DNA of 64,000 nt from Henricia sp. BOLD:AAB3569 (lineage: Eukaryota > Echinodermata > Asteroidea > Spinulosida > Echinasteridae), in contig JBBELK010000217.1 in the NCBI GenBank assembly GCA_037783545.1, forward strand, positions 1,302,001 through 1,366,000. Direction: 5' to 3'. Of the stretch, positions 1 through 12,800 are shown piece after piece. Each line of letters starts with the position of its first letter. Position 1 is the first letter of the stretch. The notes below the pieces were generated by a model. The model had not been told where the DNA came from and did not search any database. It saw nothing but the letters and a program-made list of their open reading frames with translations. Position numbers and translations under genes: made by a program.

Positions 1-422
1 CGTCCACAAACGCTATACGTGCGTTCACAATCGGTAGACGCGCGATAGAGTCGCGATTTGTGCGTTCGGGGTGTACGCTGAAGATGTCGTCCAACTTTTG
101 TGGCCGTACTGTACCGAACTGCTAACGCACTCAACGAAGCCCTACCGCGGCTCTACTGCATTCCCCGCACGCACCTCGGACGCATTTTGCCGCACACAGC
201 GCGTAATTATTGTACGTTCACAATTTTAGTGCATGTTCAAAAATATTTTTTGGCATAGGCGCACATGCCCGTGTATCACCGTGTCCCGCCGGCCTTCTAC
301 CGAATCTGGACGAACCTCTGACGCACCTCTACAGTGTATCAACGCATTTCGACGCAGGAAAATAATTTGGTGCGTTAGGCGTGCGTTCAGCTGAAACGGT
401 AGTGTGTGACTGGGCTTTAACA
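1..422. mobile_element. CpG-rich repeat end, probably a non-autonomous DNA element
   Basis: The stretch before exon 1 is unusually rich in CG and in 'gcgttc'/'acgcac' words compared with the AT-rich intron around it. It ends at about 421 with 'gtgtgactgggctttaa', an end type seen on small inverted-repeat elements. The other end would lie left of the window, so it cannot be closed here. A one-ended similar motif ('agcccagttcatac') occurs at about 47222. No coding is visible. Confidence 0.4.
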
Positions 423-541
423 GTTCATTTAAGTCCAAGCCTCTGGTTTAACATACTAGTTCTCTACCAACTAAACCCCTATGTTGGAGTCATCCTAAAT
501 CATCATTGAGATGTTTATTTAAACTGGTTTCTCTTTCAAAG

Positions 542-862
542 ACTTTACAAGAAGAACAGACAAGATTGAGACCCCTTCTCTTATCGCTGAGAAACCAGAA
601 CAGCCAAATTCAGGCATCAGCGACTGAAGATATCGAAAAGACCTTCCAAGACGAGATGCAGAAACTAGAATCGAGGAATGCATCTCTCCGAGACCGTATT
701 GCCAAGTTGTCGGACAATCTGAGAGATCTAGAAGGACAGTGGCAGAGAGTGGAGGCAGAGGAAACCAGAATTGCGGGATTGTTAAAGACGGTAGCTTCCA
801 AACTGGATGATATGGAGAAGGATACTGATTCACCACCTGAGGATACTTTAAGGAAGGCTAAG
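542..862 (+). CDS. SYNE1: Exon 1: spectrin repeat (107 codons)
   Basis: The acceptor is a pyrimidine-rich ...ctctttcaaag and the donor is gttggt; both borders are phase 0. The peptide begins TLQEEQ and carries a full repeat with the helix LEGQWQRVEAEETRI near residue 70. It ends RKAK, the usual lysine junction of this gene. It is the first exon in the window, so upstream exons must lie to the left. Confidence 0.85.
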
Positions 863-3800
863 GTTGGTTTTATCTGCCTTTTGTGTCAGAGGTCTCGGGT
901 CCCGATAAGGTCCATGCAATTTTTATCTCATTGTTTATTTTTTCATCCAATCTTTGTTCTCATCATGCATTGTTTTCACTTCTGTGGTGATGTAGGTGCC
1001 ACACCAAGTATTGCATTTGTTATTGTTTTTAACTCTACACAGAAAGAAAAATTTAGTCCCTAAAAATTATTTGATTTGAAAAATCACAGAAAATTGCTTT
1101 TGTTTGAAACGCTTTCTGCTCACAAATATTCAAGGGTACTGCAACAAAAACCTCTAGTCCTAAACAGGATACAGAATTGGTCATTTTCAGTTAAACAATT
1201 TTTTTTTGCTCTTCACTGCGCTCTGTAGCTGGGCCATTCTCCCGTTACGTGTGTGACATATTGAAGCATTTTTGAACTGTATTATATTGAATATTTTTTT
1301 CTGTTGCTGAATACTTTTGCATTAATATAGCATGGTAGTCATCTACAGGGGGCACCTTATATAATAGTATAACATTTGTCTCAAATTTATCTGAAAGTTC
1401 CTTTTTACAGGGGAAAATATGTCTGTTACGTGTGTGACCACAGAAATGTCACACACGTAACAGACATTTTTGAGACAAATGCTGTACTATTATATAAGGT
1501 GACCCCTGTAGATGACTACCATGCTATATTAATGCAAAAGTATTCAGCAACAGAAACAAATATTTAACATAATACAGTTCAAAAAGCCGCACATGTAACG
1601 AGAGAATAGCCCAGCTCAGCTGTGTAGAAGCATATATGTATCGGTCTCGTGTGTTAAAGGTTTTCATTCAAATTCAAGTGAATACTGAATGACGGTTCTT
1701 GTATCCCATATTCATTTTATGATTGCACAGCATACCAATATTTTGTTTGTTACTTTGTCTAGTTTAGCTTACATCCAACACTAAGGGAACGTTTGGTCCT
1801 TAGGGAAAATGTCAAGGATAATAATACCTCTCTCATTCCATATTTTGCAGGCATTACTAGCCGAAATCCCTGCCAAAGACAAAGACCTGCAATCCCTTCA
1901 GAAGCTTCTTCAAGACCTCACAAAACACACCCCTCAAGCCGAAACTCAACCACTGATGGCCAACTTCACTAGACTCCACCTCCAGTGGGACAATCTGTGC
2001 ACCAGAGCCAAGCTTCTGGATGCCAGACTAACTGAAGGAGTTTCCAAATGGCAGCTGTACCAGCACCAGGTGAAGCAGCTCAAGCCTTGGCTGGAGCAAA
2101 CCAAAGAGCAGCTGGTTCGCGAGACTACACCCATGAACTGTGGCTCATTGGAGGAAGTTCAGAGACTCATTGCCGACCAGGAGGTATTTTTATTGTTATT
2201 ATCTTTGTTATTATTTCTTTGTGGTACTGAAATCAAGGATTCCTCAAAAGTGCCTGACACTGTTTTCACTGTTGGCCGTTTCTGTTATTTCCTTGGATTT
2301 CATCATCTACGAGAAATCAAAATGACTTTCCGCCATTACCGGCCGAGCGAAACATTTACATGACGCGTGCGACCGGAACCTGTTAAACTGACTGTGCCTG
2401 GGACATGGCAAAGACTATGCCTGGGGCATGGCAAAGACTATGCCCGGGGCATGGCAAAGACTATGCCTGGGGCATGGCAAAGACTATGCCCGGGGCATGG
2501 CAAAGACTATGCCCGGGGCATGGCAAAGACTATGCCCGGGGCATGGCCAGAATTCTACAGGCGCGGGGTCTAGCTGATTCAATGCCTCCACTTTTAACCA
2601 ATCAGATGATAGGAATCTATGCATGAGGTGTATAAAATGTCATATATCACCATGTTTGTACACTGTTGTTAAATTCACTTTTTCATCACCAGGCCCTATC
2701 TGCAACACTCGAGGAGCACAGACCCCTCATGACCAGCATTCAAGACCTGTCCACCCAGCTCACCGCCCACCAACCCACCGTCCAGCCAGAGGTCAGAGCA
2801 TTGAATGACCACTGGAGTGCCGTCCAGCTCGAGGCTGACCGTTTGAGACAAGACTTGGCAGAGAAAGAGGCGCTGTGGAGGGAATACCGGGAGGCTCGAG
2901 GGAGGGTGATCGGGGGTCTGGAGGGTTTAGAGGAGGGCCAGGAGAGGCACTGCGTGGAGTACACGGGAAGCACAACAAAGCTGGAGGAGCAACTTGAAGC
3001 TCTCAAGGTAGTATTCCACACTCCTTTCTAAAATTTTGTTCACAGTAAATAATATAAAAATAGCATATCTAATGAATGATAATTTAAACTCATTAGATAT
3101 GGCTTATTAAATCAGTTACTGTAGAAAACATGACAAAAATTCAAAGTCGATAAAATTTTGAAATATTTCTTTTGAGTCCTATTTTTTGTGAGAGCAGGGT
3201 AGATTGTCTTTTTCCTTCTTTTCTGATCCCTTGGAGAAATTGGGAAAGTAACCAAGGTTCCATAGGCCCGCAGTTTCATTGTTGTGTTTTCTTTTAACCC
3301 TGTGCATACTGCATTGTTTATTGCCACATGTTTATTGTGTACCACATGTATGGGCAAATGTGTGGAAACCTATGAGGTCAGTAGTCGAGTAAACTCAACA
3401 TTGGTAAGGAAAGGGTTAAGCCCTTCATGGCGGATAGGCATTTTCCTTTTAATTCTGTGGGAGAATGAGACTTGATATATCGCCGTGTTTGCACTGAATG
3501 CGTTGGTGTTAACTGTAATGATTCGGAGTGCCACGTTTACATCTGCCGTTGATCTCAAGGGCAGCACCGGAAGCTGCAGTCAAAGGTCATGCCCTATTGA
3601 TGCCCAAAATCTTTGAGATAACAACATGAAACTTTTCAAGCTCCACTGATTGTCAGTTTATGGTGTCACTGATGATACATCATACAATACCATTCCTTGA
3701 CTCAGGCATGCACTATTTTTTGTTTCCTCATCTGTCCCATTGAAAATTAAAAAACACTGTACAAAGTTGGAGATATTTTGAATTTTCCTCTTTTTTTTGT

Positions 3801-6800
3801 AATTACACAGTTGCATGCTTGTTGACTTGATTGAGTTTTCAAGACCATCCTCAAGAACATACAGCTCTGTATTAACAGGCAGACACTCTTTCTCCCAAAC
3901 AGGACCTAATTGCCAACCAACACTCACTCCATCCCACCATCGACCGATTCCATGCATTAAACCAAACCATCCAGAACCAACACTGCACCAACCCCCAGGG
4001 CCTGTCTAGGCTGCGAGACGATGTCCACACCACAGATGCAAGGCTGTCTGCAGTCAATGCAGCATTCCACCATGGAGCAGAGACCATTAGCGGGATCTTG
4101 GACGAACGGCAGGAGTTTGTAGGAGAGCTTGATGGATTGACTGGCCATCTTCAGGAAGAAGAGAGAGTTTTCTTAGAATATCTTGAAATATTTGAGGATG
4201 AGGTGGAAGAACAACTCGAAAAAGCTCAGGTATACATAGCTGTATTTATTTTTGTCTAGTACTAAAAACCCATTCACAGGTACACCATTTGCAAGTTATT
4301 GTGAAATCCATTTGAAGGAGAATTATACCCAAGAAACAAAAGACGTGCTAAGCAAGTGCAACTTGTAAATTATTGTCATACAAAGAACAACGAAAAATGA
4401 CCCACTGAAAAATTGATACCGACTTCACAAAGAATGGCAATTGCAGTATGGTCGCCGCCATTTTGTCCAAAAACTGGGCAAAGAATGACATTTTTGCGTA
4501 CAAACACTATGAACATCTAACAATGGAAATTGTTACACACCATTGTTACTAACAATGGGGCGACAATGAACATGTACATGTTTTTGCTCATAGTGAAATG
4601 TGAAGACACAATTTGCATACCTGAGTATAGACAATGTGACCTCTGACGTCATGACAGGCCTCAAAACATAGTGGTGTTACTATCGCTGTGCGCACGCCAT
4701 ACTATGCATATAGGAATAAGGTCAGATTGTCTTGGAATTGTGTGACCCTTGACATCGTTCCCTAAGCAAATTTAAGCAAAGCATGATGCGTACGCACAAC
4801 AGCAGGCATGATTTCAATAGAGGATGCCTTAGATGTATACAAATGTCACGCAGTCCATATTACTTTTAAGAAAATGAAGTTTTTCCTTCCATTTTCTGAA
4901 ATGGCCCAAGCATGACTTTTGTTCATTCCCGCAGCCTATTTCTCGAAACCTTACGCACTGCGTAAGCCCACTTGCGCAACTTTTTATTGCGTAAGTTGTG
5001 CAACATTTCTGCAATAATTACACGCAAGCTATGGGGCCTATGCCTTTTTCAAAAGCACTTTCTCGTGAAATTGGCTGCTGAACTTTGATGGATTTTGTAC
5101 TGTAATTTATTAAAAGTAATGCTCACTTATTTATCAGATTCAACAAGCCAGGATCGTCGAACAGGGTAAACACGTCGAGAACCTGACCGGGAGAGTCGAA
5201 GCAATCTGCGGCAAGTGTGACGCGACGCAGGAGCTGTCCATCTCGCGCAAAGTGACCGGTACCTCAATGCTACATGACAGCATCCAAAACTGCGCAGCAT
5301 CGCGATGTAACGCATTGAATTCCTTCCTTGAGTTTCTCAAGGCACGTCAAACTCTCGCTGATATAATGGGCGAAATAGAACATGGTTTAAATCAACCAAT
5401 GGTGTCTGAGACTATGCTTGAGGTATTGTCTGAAAAGCTAGTGTCTTTGAAGCCTGTTTTAGCCGAGTTGCAGAGCAGAAGTCAAGATTTGGACAACCAG
5501 GCCAAAAGAGCTAAAGTGGTGGTCACAATGCGTGGATTCGTTAAAACCGAGGCACTGCCCTTGGTTGCTGAGGCAGAAACAGCACGTCTGAAGATCAGAT
5601 ACGATGACTTAGCATCCCGGATTTCCTCTCAGAGAGACAGACTGGCCGAAACGGCAAAATCAACAGAGGAGTTTTGGCAGAAGCAGCGGGTGCTGTCTCA
5701 TTGGCTTGATGGCATCGATGCAGACCTTGATAAGAAGACATCTGATAAACCTATCGTCACACTAGCTGACTTACAGGAGTGCCTTGAAGTTTATCAGGTA
5801 AGCAGCTTATTTGTGACCGACTCGGGCAAAACCCGACGCTTCTCAGCATTTCCCATTACGTGATATGGGCCCACAACCTTAAAAAATGGCCTCTGGGACC
5901 AACTTGAAAATTTGGCAGAATCAACATCGGGATACATTCAAGATTTGTTTTGTTGTTTGAACTGTCTCAAAATTCCTCATATTATTGACAAAAAATTTAA
6001 TAATCAACTAGTTTGTCAAACTTTAAAGACCAATAGCTCCATTTCACTTTTTCTGATCTGTCATACTTTAATTGGTCATAACTTCGCCAAAAATTATCAG
6101 AATTTCCTCAAACATGTTTTAAAAGATACCTTTTTGTATGCACACTAAGCTGATACCAAAACTTAAATTTTGAATTTTCATCACAAGTGTTGGGTTTTGC
6201 TGGAGCCGGTCACATTTACGTTCTGATCACACCAAACTTACTAAAGACGGTAAAGGGTACAAGTGAAACCATGTACCCACCAAAATGTATTCTACAGGTG
6301 AATCTACTGAACAAATAGACAACACAGTAAACCAAGAAAGAAAAACAAAAAAATATTATTATTATTGGGGGGAGGAGCACTTTCACAGTAATAACTACTT
6401 CATCAGTCTGAAATTTGTTGCAAAAATAAAACTTGACGTAGTTAGTCCTCAAGATGCTACTTTCTCCATCTAGCAGACTAACATAGCTTTATATTCCGAC
6501 GAACAAAAGAAACATTAATTTTCTTCAGAAACAAGTTTAATTTAAATTTGAAATTTGTTTTGTTATTAAGTTGACATCAAAACTAATCAAATTGAAGCTG
6601 AAATGTTCTTCAAACACTGGCATAGTCTTTTGTTGCCATCACCAGATGGTTAGTGTGGTGTGAGGAGAATTTGTTTTCATGTTTCTTTATTGAAATTTTG
6701 CAACAAATTAAAAGAGTTTTTCTTAATTAATATGGTTTTATACTAAATTTCCTCCCCAATTACAGCAAACCCAAGCACAGCTCGACAAGAAACAGCCCAT

Positions 6801-9800
6801 GTTTGCTGACCTCTCTCATCTCGGGAAGCACCTGCAAGATTCGAACCCGTCCCAACACGACACCATCCAAGCATCTTTGGAAACCCTGGACCACCATGCC
6901 AGCACTATACAAGATAGACTCAGTAATGCCATACAGAATCTTGATACGGCTGCCAACATGTGGACAGAGCTCGACAGGTGCAAAGTGCCAGTCCTGGAAG
7001 CCATTGAAAAGGTTGCCGTGGTTACAGAGCAGCCAATCAAATGCTCCAACAGAGACGAAGCTGAAGAGTTGCTCCAGCAGCATCAGGTAAGATTAAAGAC
7101 ATATTACATGATTGGCAGGACATGTAAAACTAAAGAATAATGTTGATGAAACGTCTTGTAGAAATTTCAGCCACATAGATGCAGTAATACTTCCAAAAAA
7201 AAAACCAACTGAAAAATGCATCTATGTTTTTTTGTAAAAACATTGTCTGCAGACAATTAAAAAAAAGCATCTTCATTTGGCAATTTCTCCCACAAAGGTA
7301 CAATTTTACTCAGTAAAAAAAAAATTAGGGGTGTTTGTTACCATTGCTATCAACATTTTTAGTCAGATTTTTCTTGTCAATTTTAATATGAAGTAAACTT
7401 TTTGGTAACTGCAAATGTTGTATTGGGGCTTTAAAAAAGACCTGGGATGACATTTTTTTTGTCTTAAATACGACTTTTTGAATCTGAGAGAAAGACAGTA
7501 GTAGTATCAAAAGATATGCATTTTCCAGACATTTCAATAATTTTCAGACTTTTTTCAGTTAATATAACATGTAATAATAAGAAAACATCTTTCTACAAAT
7601 ATTTTTGTAGAAATGTAATTTTTAGCAAAAGAAATGAATAAGTTTCGTAGCAACAACTACAGGACAGATCAAGATGTCCCACAAGTGTCTGTCTTGTTAC
7701 GTAAGTTGTTTGGGAAATTTGTACGTGGAAGTTTTAGATCTAAAAAGGTATATTGTGCGACTCTAATGGAGTTTCCCTTCTGGGGCTTAGGTTATCTTTT
7801 AAGAACAAGTTAAAGTTATTTCTTCAATCTTGGGCAAAGATAGATGTGTTTGTAGGAAAATATTTTGATTGGCAAATAAAGCTCTACATGTAGATAGACT
7901 TTAAAAAGGACCCATTAAGCAAACTGTGATGTCATTATTAATCACTATGAACATCTTTGCCCCTTAAATTACAGTAAATTGCCACTTTACCGTAAAGGCC
8001 ACATGTATCATTTGCAAGATAAAACTTTTTACAGATTCGTGGAAAAAGAGTGTAATGTTGGTAAACTAGCCTGAAGAAATTTTAGCTATTTAGATGCATC
8101 AATGCTTCAGAAAACCTTGAAAATCTATATATGGATTGTGTGTACAAGTGAATAGTAAAAAAGCGCCGTGCACGGGACATTTTTAGAAAACCACCTTCGG
8201 TTGTCAATTTTCAGTATGAAATACCATTTTGGACAGAAATAAATTCATGTGGTGTTTTTTACCATTGCTATCAACACTTTGAGTAAGGTTTTTTCTTGTC
8301 AACTCATTATGGGCCTTTAAATTATCTTTTAGGAACAAGTTAAAGTTATTTCTTCAATCTTGGGCGAAGTTAGATGTGTTTATAGGAAAATAGTTCAATT
8401 GGCAAATAAAGCTCTACATGTAGATAGACTTTAAATAGGACCCATTAAGCCAACTGTGATGTCATGAACATATTCACCCCTTAAATTGCAGTGAATTGCC
8501 ACTTTCCCTTAAACATTCCAATAATCTTTTTTCCTAAAAAGATTAATTTCTTTTCTTACCTAGTGGGGTGAAAAATAACATTGTGTACAACCTATTAAAC
8601 ATGGCTTAACTGTCTGTTGGCCAAGAGAATGTTAAGACCTTGTGCTCAACAAGTGAAACTCATAAATTATTTTAATGCAAAGAACAAACAAATTACCCAC
8701 TGAAAAGCGAATACGAACTACACTATGGGCGCTGCCATTTTGTCCGAATACTTGGCAAAGAATGACGTCTTTGCGTATGGCAATATACGAATATAGGTCT
8801 ATTGTTTCTTGGATATAATTCCCTTTAAGCCCTGTTTCTGGTGCTTTACACACAGTTAGATTTTTCACCCCACTGGGTAACAAAGGAGATAAATCTTCAC
8901 CCGAGTTTAAGGGAAAAGTGGCAATTTACTGCAATTAAGGGGTAAAGATGTTCATATGTCTTGTTTTTTGTCACATTGATCACTGACACCTTTTCAGGTT
9001 GCAAGCGAGGACTTGTCATCCCTCCAAGACCAAACATCCCATCTTAAGTCCCTGGCAGACAACTTGGCATCGGTTCTCGAGTCCCTCCCACTAACCCAAA
9101 CCAGCAAGGACCAGCACACCCTTCCCCCATCCATCCAGGAATACCAGGCCCTGCCTTCTGCCCTCTCATCTTCCCAAGACGCGGTGGGTGAGCGCAAGGC
9201 CAACCTCAAGAAGCAACTTCAGCTCTGGGATGCAGTGAGAATCAAAGAAGAGGCCTTGGCATCTTGGTTCGGTGCGGAGGTGTTGGAATTGGAGCAGGTT
9301 CCAGCTAAGATGGAAGATGAAGGGTCGACTAGGGCAAGGTTGGAGCAGTTTAAGGTGGGTTGCGATTTTTGTCGAAGAATTGCCTTCTAATTGTGTGACT
9401 TTCATCAGGAAAGTTAGTCAGATGTAAGAAAATTAAGGCCGAGTCGGTTCAAATAATTTATTATTGAAATGTTCTAGTGCTCATGATCTGGAGGTTGTGG
9501 GTTTGAGCCCTACTTGTGCCAAAGTGTTTGTGTCTGTGTTTGTGTCTGTGGGGTACCGTGGCCGAGCGGTTTAGGTCATTGACTCGCAATCATAGGTGAA
9601 AACTTGGTGTTGCAGGTTCGAACCTCCCCACGGCTATGGTACCTGTGCCCTTGGGCAAGGCACTCAACCACACTTGCTCCATCCTTCGGAAGGGATGTAA
9701 AGCCGTTGGTCCAGTGTGTTAGGTAATGGAAACGCACTCTAAAGATCCCAGAGCATTCTTTCGTAAAGAGCAAGGGGGATCATCCCCGGTGTCTCTGGCC

Positions 9801-12800
9801 ATTTCTAATTCTGATTAGAATTCTTCATGGGTTTCCTCACGCTTGCGAGTGACAGTGCAATGAGCACTATTGAGGAATCCTTGGTATGAATACCAGAAAG
9901 AAATAATAATAATAATAATAATAATAAGACTCTTAATCTTTTTTGCCACTTCGACCCAAGCGATATACATATATGGGGAGCTGTTGGGGAAATGCCACAA
10001 TCTACGTGCTGATAGGGTTGTGTACCTAGTGTAAGAGGAATGGTTCTGTTGCTTCCCTGGTGGCAGCGATAATAATAATGGCCACAACCATGTGAGATAC
10101 TGTATGCTTTATAAATGCTTTCCTTCTAATATTGTTATTGTCGTCGTCATCTCCCTCAAAATTTGTGACCGTCGGGAAAATTCGTTGGAATTACAAGAAA
10201 ATTAAATTATAATGTCCATGTGATAGCCAATCTTAATCAGTGAGGAACAACTGCAATACCGTGTTTCGGGACCACCAGTTGGCTTCAAAGCTCAATTGAT
10301 AGGGCATGTTAAGCAGAAGGTCTGCGGTTTGAATCCCGGTGGAGCCAAACTGGCCAGCAAGCCAGATACTGAATCAGCTAGTTCCTGCAACCAAGGAGTT
10401 AAAACCAAACGTCATATTTTTCCCCTCTGATTTTGCTCATCCCCAGATTGGAGTATCAAGCCGTGAAGTTGAGCTTGCAGTCCTAGCGACAACCGTTGCA
10501 GAGCTGAGATCAATGAACCCTGGCGCTGCATTGCCTGTTGCTGAGGGAGCTATACAGAGAGTTGAAGCAAACATGACTCAAGCTAAACAGGTCAGATTTT
10601 TACATTCCCTCACTCCTTCCACGATCTCAATTTTTAACCAAATTAATGTTGACATTTATGCACCTATTATGCCCCATGCTTTTTTCTTCACCTACTTGTA
10701 TTTGGACATTTTCTGTTGAACTTGACCTTCATATTAAAAATGTTATTATTTAGACAACTGTTTTAATCAACAAATCTTTTGGAAGTATGAAAATAAGGAT
10801 TTAACAAAAAATATCTCATAACCAATATATATACCTTAAATCCCAAGTTTTGTCATAAAATTGTACTTTCCATGGTATTGCATCTAGTTGGCATCGAATG
10901 CCGAGAGCATCTTGGGAGAGTTTACCAGCAGACGTGACAATCTCAGGTCAAGAGTGCATGAGATGAGGTCTCGTCTGGAGGACCTAGAGAACCAGCTGAT
11001 GGGATGTTCAGACCTGAGTCTCTCTGAGGAAGGCATTGTCGCTGAGATCAAAGAATGCCAGGTAGGAACACTTGGACAGTTCATTGTTGGGATGGTATTT
11101 GGGCTGTATTCCATGTGGACTGCCATGGTGGTGGGGTTTAGCGGATCATATTCAAGACCCTGGTTAGTTCTGAAGGTAGTGGGTTCGAATCCCGGTTCGG
11201 TCCATCCACAGTACCTGTGTCTACTCTTTGGGCAAGACACTTTGCCACACATTGCTTCTCTCTACCCTGGAGTAAATAGGTATATGAGAGAGTAATGAAT
11301 GTTGACGTGTTTAACCCAGCACTTTCTCCTCAAAGCGCCCAAAACTGCCCTGTATTTCTTTCATGTTCAACTCAGTGAAATTCAAGTTTCTGCAAACACA
11401 TCCTTAATTGATAGGCATGTACTCATAGTTTGACTCATCCTCTTTCAAATCTTTTGTTCAGTAAGGGTGGTGACTATTGGATAACTTTAGTTACTGTCCT
11501 AGACAAGGAACATTACCAAAAAGCTCTAAGGAGTAATAAGACACACTACTCATTACCAGTGAGTGCTGTTGGGTTAATTACCCATTGAGCACCTAATAGG
11601 CAGCGAGGCTGTATACTCCCGGGGAGCTGAGATGGTATATGGAGTGATTTAATGGAGCCCTATGATAATGTAGGTGCCTAGATTTATTGGGGTTTCTCTG
11701 GATAAGTGCAGTGTAAGTCCATATTATTATTTTACATGTGTACCCCTCCATACCCCTTCTGGTGGTGGTTCGTGCTATCACCATTGCAGTTTGATACCCA
11801 ATGCAAAACCGACCAGTGAGTATAGATATTGAATTACATGAACCAGGACTTGATATAAAGTTTCGCCACCAAGGGGGGGGGGGGGGGAAGGGGGTGGTGT
11901 TTTAATGAGCTTAGACTATTGCGTAATAGTATTATTTACTACTTTTTAGAAAAATTGAAGAAAGAAAAAAACAACATATTCACATATTTGAGTTAGGCAG
12001 TTATTCTTTTGACCGGGAAAAACCACTTTATACAGTGAGTGTGTGATACGTGAACTGGCATTGATGGGTCAGCAGGCGCCTCCCATGAACAGTGGATTTT
12101 GGCAATAATCTAAAATTGGCCAAAATGTGACGTATTCAATTAGGTTATGAGGGTGATGATAGGAAATTTTTCAGTTTTAAGTGTGCATCATTGTGAAGAA
12201 AAAATACGCTTCTGTACATAGATTATTTTTTATTATTTAAGGTGCAGTTTGCATTCTAAACTCCTAAAAAAAGTTTGGAAAGTCAAGTTTGACTGACGAT
12301 TTTTCTCTTTTTACTATATCATTTCCCTTAAATTTTGTATCATTGGAAAGCCCTGTTATTCCTCTTTACAGTGATGTGTCATTTGTTATGATTAATTAAT
12401 TGTGCAATATAGCGGAATACTATACAGGGTGAGTGGAATACAGGGGAATACAGGGGTGAGTGGAAAGTAAAATGTTACAAAATTCACTGCTATTGTCATG
12501 CAGTGCATTCCCCTTTTGCTTGGAGGATGGGAATGTGTCAATGCACTTTTTGACATTAGCAATGCATTTTGTGACATTTCACTTTATACCCGCCCCCGTA
12601 TTCAGCTGTGCTGCACATCCCCCAATTGCTTAATCATAACAAATGACACATTATCGTAAAGAGGAATAACAGGGCTTTCCAATGATATAAAATTATTTTG
12701 CAACGAGAGAAATCGTCAGTCAAACTTGACTTTCCAAACTTTTTTTGAGGAGTTTAGTTTTGGCATGATTGTTGCTTCGAACTGCCAGGTAATTCTTGCC

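Noticed and set aside
2367-2626. Open frames of 68-73 codons in two frames
   Set aside because: They are produced by the 23-bp minisatellite, which reads open in shifted frames; there is no spectrin-type composition and no splice support.
9551-9635. tRNA-Leu/Ser-like sequence with good A and B boxes
   Set aside because: It is followed by a SINE body and an (aat)n tail and recurs with the same body at other sites, so it is a SINE head rather than a functional tRNA gene. The same holds for 14640, 27690 and 46365.
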